A DNA stretch of 56,410 nucleotides from CAZICM01 sp964537685 (GTDB taxonomy: Bacteria > Myxococcota_A > Polyangia > Polyangiales > Polyangiaceae). A program made the position numbers and the translations under genes. The notes below the pieces were generated by a model. It ran no database searches, was not told where the DNA came from, and worked only from the letters and a program-made list of their open reading frames with translations. Location of the stretch: contig CAZICM010000062.1 in NCBI GenBank assembly GCA_964537685.1, forward strand, positions 1-56,410, in the 5' to 3' direction. Below are positions 51,848 to 56,410 of the stretch, one piece after another (within the stretch, counting starts at the first letter, position 1; every line of letters starts with the position of its first letter).

Positions 51848-53335
51848 ATGGCGATTACACGGCATTGGCATTTTTCGCCAAATGGGAAGAACATTGTTCA
51901 GCTAAATTCAAAAGTCAATTTCCATGGCCATCAATTGGACCGACTGTTCAAGGACACTCTTGCAAGCATTCTACTCCCGAAACCCGTCTTGTTAGCATGC
52001 GCGGGACCTGAGCACATATGCGGCGGAAACGGGGCCATTAACAATATCCAAATTGCAACTGATGCTCCCGGTCCTTTATATGGCCAGACCTATACTCTAG
52101 CTTATCTTCTTGGCGACAAACCATTTCGGTTGGGGAATCCGTCAGTTGCACTTTCATACGGAGACATTGTTGCACTCGCGGGCGATTACTATGCTCGATT
52201 TGATGATAGCGACTCCGGCTACACAGGCTATCGGTGGACAAGGGAAGAGAACTCATTTGTTGGACAACCAATGAAATCAGCAACGGACATAGCGCAAGCC
52301 TTGGTCCTTGCGCGCAGACCCCGGGCCGAGGAGATGCTGGCTTCCGTTCAAACAAAAAACAACCTCGAGATTCTGATAAAAAGACGCTTCACATGGACTT
52401 GGGTTCACCCAGGTACGCCAGAAGACGAAGACGAGGACCGCGCCTTGCGGCAGATAACCAGTCTTTCAGATGCCGAACTGCGGATGGGCCTGTTGGCTCT
52501 TGAAAACTGGGACCACTTTCACCCTCACTGCATTAACCGCTACAACCAACTTCAAGGCCAGTCGATTCTAAAAGCTGTCACTGCGGGCAACCAGTGGCGA
52601 AGAAAATACGAGAATCTAGCCAAAGTGATCGATCCTGATTTTCAAAACGAAGCGACTAGAGAATTCACTTCACTTATTCATGATGCGCTGGCTATCAACG
52701 CGTTTGCAAATCACTTTCTCACCGACGCTTTTTCGTCCGGCCACTTCTATCCGCATCGAAAAGAAGATTTCGAGAAACGTGGAAATATAGTTGAGGTCAA
52801 GGGACCATGGTACTGGTCAGACCCAAGTATTAGTCCCACAAGAGGCTTAATCACCCAACATGGTACCACTGTTCAGGTTGGCGAAGTTCTTGTCGCCGGC
52901 CTCGCACTATTCGAACACGATTTCCTTGGCCGCGAGAGTTGGGCTGTCTGTCACGCACACCGGGATGATAGCGGAAAATTAATACCATTCAAAGTTGTAG
53001 GAGATTGGAGGCTTGATCAGGAAATGCTATTAGGAGAGCCTCATATTTGTAAGATGTGGACTCAGGAACGATTTCTCCGATGTGCGGTTACCAGTTCCAT
53101 CGGGGAGGTGTTGCGAGCGTTTTTTGGTGGCATGGAGCTTTTTGGAAAGGATGATGAATTGGCCGCATTGCGTCCGCCACTTGAATACGTTCCTCATTGC
53201 GCTGTTGAACTGTTAACTTCTCGGCCGAATAGCAGACTGAATACAGTAAATTGCGATTCACTCTGTGGGAAGCGGGTTCATCGTCATCCAACTATCTGGA
53301 AGGGTTTTCCCAAAGAAATTCAAACTGAAGAGTAA
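51848..53335 (+). CDS. Putative zinc phospholipase-like T6SS effector
   Basis: 495 residues from ATG 51848, just after a GGAGAGAG sequence. The histidine-rich centre holds WDHFHPH (D222, H223, H225, H227), HDALAINA (H278, D279) and NHFLTDAFSSGH (H289, D293, H299). Closely spaced His/Asp residues with an H...D.....H helix resemble the zinc sites of the phospholipase C/P1-nuclease fold; I recall ANHFLTDAFASGH-type motifs in proteins with this annotation. The N-terminal 150 residues have no match. Placed right after the PAAR gene, it is a likely lipase effector acting on target membranes. No immunity gene is seen within 80 bases downstream. Confidence 0.6.
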   Translation: MAITRHWHFSPNGKNIVQLNSKVNFHGHQLDRLFKDTLASILLPKPVLLACAGPEHICGGNGAINNIQIATDAPGPLYGQTYTLAYLLGDKPFRLGNPSVALSYGDIVALAGDYYARFDDSDSGYTGYRWTREENSFVGQPMKSATDIAQALVLARRPRAEEMLASVQTKNNLEILIKRRFTWTWVHPGTPEDEDEDRALRQITSLSDAELRMGLLALENWDHFHPHCINRYNQLQGQSILKAVTAGNQWRRKYENLAKVIDPDFQNEATREFTSLIHDALAINAFANHFLTDAFSSGHFYPHRKEDFEKRGNIVEVKGPWYWSDPSISPTRGLITQHGTTVQVGEVLVAGLALFEHDFLGRESWAVCHAHRDDSGKLIPFKVVGDWRLDQEMLLGEPHICKMWTQERFLRCAVTSSIGEVLRAFFGGMELFGKDDELAALRPPLEYVPHCAVELLTSRPNSRLNTVNCDSLCGKRVHRHPTIWKGFPKEIQTEE

Positions 53336-53412
53336 TTAGTTTTTTGGATAATGCTCACAGAAAAAGAGCAAAATCATCCATCCCAAGACAACGTTAACAT
53401 AAAGTAGCTAGC

Positions 53413-54243
53413 GTGAATCCTATGGTCTCACTCCATAAAGGCTCTCGGGGCGTCGAAGTAAAACACTGGCAGGACTTCCTCATCGCGCAGGGCCATTTAC
53501 ACAAGCGCCATGTCCTATCGCGCCTCGTGTTTGATAGCGACACGGAGGCCGCAACAATCAAGTTTCAAAAGAAGCACGGTCTTACGGAAACCGGCGAGCT
53601 TGACGAAAAAACAATCAAAAAAGCTCAGGAACTCCAGTTCAAGCCGCACGATATAGGAAGCCAAAGCGGTGCCGCAGAGTATTTGTTGATGTTATCCGCC
53701 ATAGATATTGTTAACAAACGGTACAACGCTGCACGCGCAGCAACATTCGGCACGAATTCAACGCATAACGGCAAGGACATCCCAGGCCAATATCAAACGA
53801 TAATGATTTTGCTGGCATCGATGTTCAATGCGAATGATGCCGCTATGATTGCTGGCATCTGGGCTAAAGAATCCAATTTCAAAATACGACCTTATGGGGA
53901 TGCCGGCCCTGCACAGCTAACCAGTTGGTGGCTGCAAACTTACCCCGAACTGATCAAAGGAGATGCCTATGGTAGCTGGAAAGGGCGTATATGCGACCCT
54001 GAGTTCTCCAAGAGCAGCCAACCATCCTGCAAGGATGGCAGTGAATTTGATGGTAATGTCATGGATAACCTTATAACTCTTGGAAATATTGTTCGATTTT
54101 CGCGTAACCGCTATAAAAAGGAGTCCCAAATTCCTCATAACTATAATTCTGGCGATAATGCAAAAGGTTATCAAGACGAGGTAATGGGTCTATTGGAAAA
54201 ATACAAGTCATTTTTTAAGTCCTTACTCGATGGTACGCCGTAA
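53413..54243 (+). CDS. Peptidoglycan-binding, lysozyme-like effector candidate
   Basis: 276 residues from GTG 53413. Residues 8-75 form a peptidoglycan-binding type 1 domain (LHKGSRGVEVKHWQDFL, then FQKKHGLTETGELDEKT). The C-terminal domain resembles soluble lytic transglycosylases: the catalytic Glu is E153 in WAKESNFKIRP, followed by DAGPAQLT (165-169) in the GxxQ/GPAQL position. There is no signal peptide, consistent with delivery by T6SS rather than Sec. It would cut the glycan strand or bind the target wall. It is the last gene of the island. Alternative: a phage-type endolysin. Confidence 0.8.
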   Translation: MNPMVSLHKGSRGVEVKHWQDFLIAQGHLHKRHVLSRLVFDSDTEAATIKFQKKHGLTETGELDEKTIKKAQELQFKPHDIGSQSGAAEYLLMLSAIDIVNKRYNAARAATFGTNSTHNGKDIPGQYQTIMILLASMFNANDAAMIAGIWAKESNFKIRPYGDAGPAQLTSWWLQTYPELIKGDAYGSWKGRICDPEFSKSSQPSCKDGSEFDGNVMDNLITLGNIVRFSRNRYKKESQIPHNYNSGDNAKGYQDEVMGLLEKYKSFFKSLLDGTP

Positions 54244-54287
54244 TCTCGTTACTCACCCCATTCTCCCTTGGGGATGGCCCGAAATTC

Positions 54288-54360
54288 CCTCCCCCATCCA
54301 CCCCGCTACCCATCCCTTCATGTGCCCCCTCCGCCACCCCCAAGCCTCAGCCCAGACCCA
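54288..54360 (+). repeat. Decayed copy of the 5' end of the Uma2 gene
   Basis: CATCCA..GCTACCCATCCCTT.ATG at 54296-54323 matches 54784-54810, immediately around the Uma2 start. Downstream similarity then fades to CCTCAGCCCAG against CTTCAGCCCAG. The translated ends (PIHPATHPFM and PIHRATHPFM) agree. I read it as a truncated duplicate of the leader and first codons. Confidence 0.65.
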
Positions 54361-54418
54361 ACCCCCAGGAGTGTACATCCATATTTCTCGATGTTCAGAG
54401 GCCGATCGCGCTTTTTGT

Positions 54419-54613
54419 ATTTGTGAAATCGTGGTGCAGCATACCCGAGATCGCGATGTAGGGTTCACGCGATATCGATATTAACATCGAGATTCAGCGA
54501 TCGGGAATTTGGGATTTCGGGATGTGGGTTCGTAAAATCTCAATGTCCACATCGAGATTACGCGGTGCAAACGTTGAGATTTCGGGATGCGGGGTTTGGG
54601 AGGGCAGGCTTTG
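54419..54613 (+). repeat. 65-bp degenerate tandem repeat, three copies
   Basis: The motif GATTTCGGGATGTGGG (with changes) recurs at 54448, 54513 and 54578, exactly 65 bases apart. A second anchor, ACATCGAGATT, recurs at 54484 and 54549 at the same spacing. The first copy is the most decayed. The array lies 190 bases upstream of the Uma2 gene and has no coding frame. Confidence 0.7.
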
Positions 54614-54807
54614 GGTTTGAGAGGGCGCAATGATGCCTAAACGCGAGCGCGATGGAAGAACCGAGTAGGCGCCATCAGGTGTAGACCGGAGCGCGATCGG
54701 GAGATCGAGAGAGCGCGGTTTTGCGTTTGCGCCGGCTCAATGGGAGAACGGCTGAACGCTTATACAAACATCTTCCCTTCCCCATCCACCGTGCTACCCA
54801 TCCCTTT

Positions 54808-55479
54808 ATGCAAACCGCTCCGCAACCCACAACCTTCAGCCCAGCAGAGCCAGCGCCCATCCCAATCTCCCTCGAACAATGGGCCGCCATGGACGAAGAC
54901 GAACCGGGCGAGCTGGTCGATGGTTGCCTCTCGGAGGAAGAATCCCCTTCCCATCTCCACACATGTGTTGCCGCCTGGCTGCTGTTCACCCTCCGCGCCT
55001 GGGCCGCCCCCAGAAAATCCCTCCTCTTTGGCTCCGAACACAAAATCGCCGTCTCCAAACGCCGAGGCCGAAAACCGGATATCACGCTCTATCCCCCTGG
55101 TCTGTGCCTCCGGACAAGCGACGCCCTTTCTTCCTCACCGCCCCTTCTGGTCGTTGAAGTCCTCTCCCCCACTCCCCGCGATGTGCGCCGCGACCGCATC
55201 GAAAAAACCCAGGATTACGCTTCCTTTGGGGTGCGCTTCTATCTTCTCGTCGATCCCATGGCCCGGACTTTTGAACTCTATGAACTCGGCCCGGACCTCC
55301 GTTATGTGCAGTCCGTTCTCGCAGGCGATGGCCAAATGCTTCTCCCAGATTTCGATGGACTTGTGCTCAACCTCGATGAGCTGTGGAAAGAAGCCGACAA
55401 AACGGCCTATATATTCACATCCTACTCCATCTTTTTCTTTTTACCTTGCCAGCGCGCCAATCCCTCCGTATGTACATAA
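54808..55479 (+). CDS. Uma2-family PD-(D/E)xK nuclease-like protein
   Basis: 223 residues from ATG 54808. The sequence has the Uma2 (DUF820) order: ISLEQWAAMDEDEPGELVDG, GRKPDITLYPP with D91, LLVVEVLSPTPRD with E117 and RIEKTQDYASFGVRFYLLVD with K133. These would be the D, E and K of the nuclease core. The family is abundant in cyanobacteria and some Myxococcota, often in multi-copy islands, and its in vivo role is unsettled. A hydrophobic C-terminal end (YIFTSYSIFFFLPC) is unusual. It starts seven bases before the Rpn-like gene and probably forms one transcript with it. Confidence 0.85.
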   Translation: MQTAPQPTTFSPAEPAPIPISLEQWAAMDEDEPGELVDGCLSEEESPSHLHTCVAAWLLFTLRAWAAPRKSLLFGSEHKIAVSKRRGRKPDITLYPPGLCLRTSDALSSSPPLLVVEVLSPTPRDVRRDRIEKTQDYASFGVRFYLLVDPMARTFELYELGPDLRYVQSVLAGDGQMLLPDFDGLVLNLDELWKEADKTAYIFTSYSIFFFLPCQRANPSVCT

Positions 55480-55485
55480 ATCTTC

Positions 55486-56410
55486 ATGCAATCAAACGAT
55501 TCCCATCCGCCCGGCGCCGAGCCCGATGACACCTTTCACCAGCCTTCCCAAAACCCCCACGATAGCCTCTTTCGATCGACCTTCTCCCAGCCCGAAAACG
55601 CTGCCAGCCTTATCCAATCGCTTCTTCCCAGCGAGCTCGCCAAACAGCTTCGCTTTGATTCTCTTACGCTCCAATCCGGCAGCTTTGTCGACCAGCATCT
55701 CAAAAATCTTCATTCCGACTTGCTCTTCACCATCGATTTTTTAGATGGTCGACAAGCCTTTATCTATATCTTGCTCGAACATCAGAGCAGCGCCGATCCC
55801 TGGATGCCATTGCGCATGCTCAGCTACCAAGTCCGTATCTGGGAAAAATTTATCGAATTAAATCCCAATGCTAAAAAATTGCCCGTCATTTTGCCCCTGC
55901 ATATCTTTCATCATCCGACCGAACAGCCTGCTTCGCCCAACTTCGAGGACCTCTACGATATCGATCCCCACTCCCTCGCACTGCTTCGCCATATCGCCGT
56001 GCGGATGCACATTCTCACAGACCATCTCAATGCCTATTCCACGGAGGATATTTGCAAACGCGAACTTCTCACCACCGCTGCCAGGCTCGCTTTTGTCGCC
56101 CTGCGCAACAGCCGCTCACCGGCCGAGCTCTTTGCGACCCTATCGCTCTGGGTGCCGCTTATCGCCGATATTCTCAATGCAAAGAACGGCCGCATAGCCT
56201 TAACCAGAATCTTTCGCTATATGACGATCACACAGAAGGCCGAACAGAAACAGCGCTGGCATGAAGCGCTGTCCGAATCGCTTCACAGCCTCAATCAGGC
56301 AAAGGAGATCGCTATGAATATCGCAGAGGCTTATGTGCAGGAAGGCCGCTCAAAGGGCAAAATCGAAGGCAAAATCGAAGGCAAAATCGAAGGCAAAATC
56401 GAAGGCAAAA
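55486..56410 (+). CDS. Rpn/YhgA-like nuclease, cut by the window edge
   Basis: Partial, at least 308 residues, still open at the end. The start is ATG 55486. Rpn-like features: HDSLFRSTFSQPENA, LLPSELAKQL, SDLLFTIDFLDGRQAF, then YILLEHQSS and MPLRMLSYQVRIWEKF. These are the PD-(D/E)xK core (D in the SDLLF stretch and E..Q in LLEHQS) of recombination-promoting nucleases, which E. coli RpnA-E members show to be DNA endonucleases. The C-terminus enters a GKIE repeat encoded by a perfect 12-bp tandem repeat that runs to the window end. The true C-terminus cannot be seen. It pairs with Uma2 as a second nuclease on one transcript. Confidence 0.85.
   Translation, partial: MQSNDSHPPGAEPDDTFHQPSQNPHDSLFRSTFSQPENAASLIQSLLPSELAKQLRFDSLTLQSGSFVDQHLKNLHSDLLFTIDFLDGRQAFIYILLEHQSSADPWMPLRMLSYQVRIWEKFIELNPNAKKLPVILPLHIFHHPTEQPASPNFEDLYDIDPHSLALLRHIAVRMHILTDHLNAYSTEDICKRELLTTAARLAFVALRNSRSPAELFATLSLWVPLIADILNAKNGRIALTRIFRYMTITQKAEQKQRWHEALSESLHSLNQAKEIAMNIAEAYVQEGRSKGKIEGKIEGKIEGKIEGK
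56356..56410 (+). repeat. 12-bp coding tandem repeat at the right edge
   Basis: GGCAAAATCGAA is repeated about 4.6 times without a mismatch and continues to the end of the window. In frame it encodes GKIE units of the Rpn-like protein. Length variation by slippage is likely. Confidence 0.92.

Larger units (their letters stand above)
54244..54807. other. 560-base stretch between the effector island and Uma2
   Basis: No intact gene. It holds a partial copy of the 5' region of the Uma2 gene (about 54288-54360) and three 65-bp degenerate repeats (54419-54613). The remaining parts have no clear motif. The short open frames here follow from the partial duplication and are not separate genes. Confidence 0.7.

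Noticed and set aside
53413..54243. Prophage endolysin region
   Set aside because: No phage structural, integrase or holin gene is near; the gene follows T6SS tip and effector genes, so an effector is the simpler reading, though a phage origin of the domain is possible.
54230..54484. Short frame after the lysozyme-like gene
   Set aside because: It is explained by the decayed copy of the Uma2 start and has no domain or ribosome binding site.

Overview
This window looks like a chromosomal scaffold segment from a myxobacterium-like member of Myxococcota. The grounds are indirect but agree: two eukaryote-type Ser/Thr kinases, TPR/PEGA surface proteins, Cys-rich and C-type-lectin lipoproteins, a FrzS-like pseudo-receiver coiled-coil protein, a short PilZ protein of the type common in myxobacteria, a multi-PAS hybrid histidine kinase, CHAT (caspase-like) proteins and a type VI secretion (T6SS) tip cluster. 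Codon use is GC-leaning, though less extreme than in Myxococcus. A run of 100 N at 12428-12527 is a scaffold gap inside a 42-bp tandem repeat, so the sequence is a draft assembly. I saw no rRNA, tRNA or CRISPR array.

Layout. 1-770: decayed remnants of polymorphic-toxin tails and a 42-bp repeat array. 724-3459 (-): a NACHT NTPase ending in a pentapeptide-repeat array. 3576-8612 (+): a run of a membrane Ser/Thr kinase, a C-type-lectin lipoprotein, two tandem TPR/PEGA paralogues and a Cys-rich lipoprotein, probably a surface-sensing operon. 8618-12194 (-): a tightly coupled cassette of membrane GTPase, single-pass adaptor and Ser/Thr kinase. 12707-18518 (-): an ECF sigma factor overlapping a membrane TPR-CHAT protein, followed by an S8 subtilase lipoprotein. 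19110-24139 (+): a dual-specificity-type phosphatase, a FrzS-like protein and a TPR protein whose N-terminus resembles an inactive STAND domain.

24155-34490 is mostly housekeeping and signalling: cytidine deaminase and purine nucleoside phosphorylase (overlapping, nucleoside salvage), PilZ, a TPR protein, a hybrid histidine kinase, asparaginyl-tRNA synthetase, a C2-PDZ lipoprotein, a SpoU methyltransferase and a deoxyhypusine-synthase-family enzyme. 34584-47727 holds an M14-type amidohydrolase, a second small CHAT protein with an effector-associated-like N-terminus, a very large lipoprotein with BNR-like motifs, UppP, an H1-like DNA-binding protein, a fused double ATP-grasp ligase, a UvrD/PcrA helicase and small lipoproteins. 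47896-54243 (+) is a T6SS tip/effector island: VgrG with an unusual glycine-zipper insertion, an NlpC/P60 amidase, a PAAR protein, a putative zinc phospholipase-like protein and a peptidoglycan-binding lysozyme-like protein. The right end (54244-56410) has degenerate 65-bp repeats, a partial copy of the 5' end of the next gene, a Uma2-family nuclease and an Rpn/YhgA-like nuclease cut by the window edge within a 12-bp coding repeat.

Best candidates for undescribed systems are (1) the ECF sigma / membrane TPR-CHAT / subtilase cassette, (2) the GTPase / membrane adaptor / kinase cassette, and (3) the VgrG carrying a glycine-zipper insertion in front of a multi-effector island. All functional links are inferred from domains and gene order; none has been tested.
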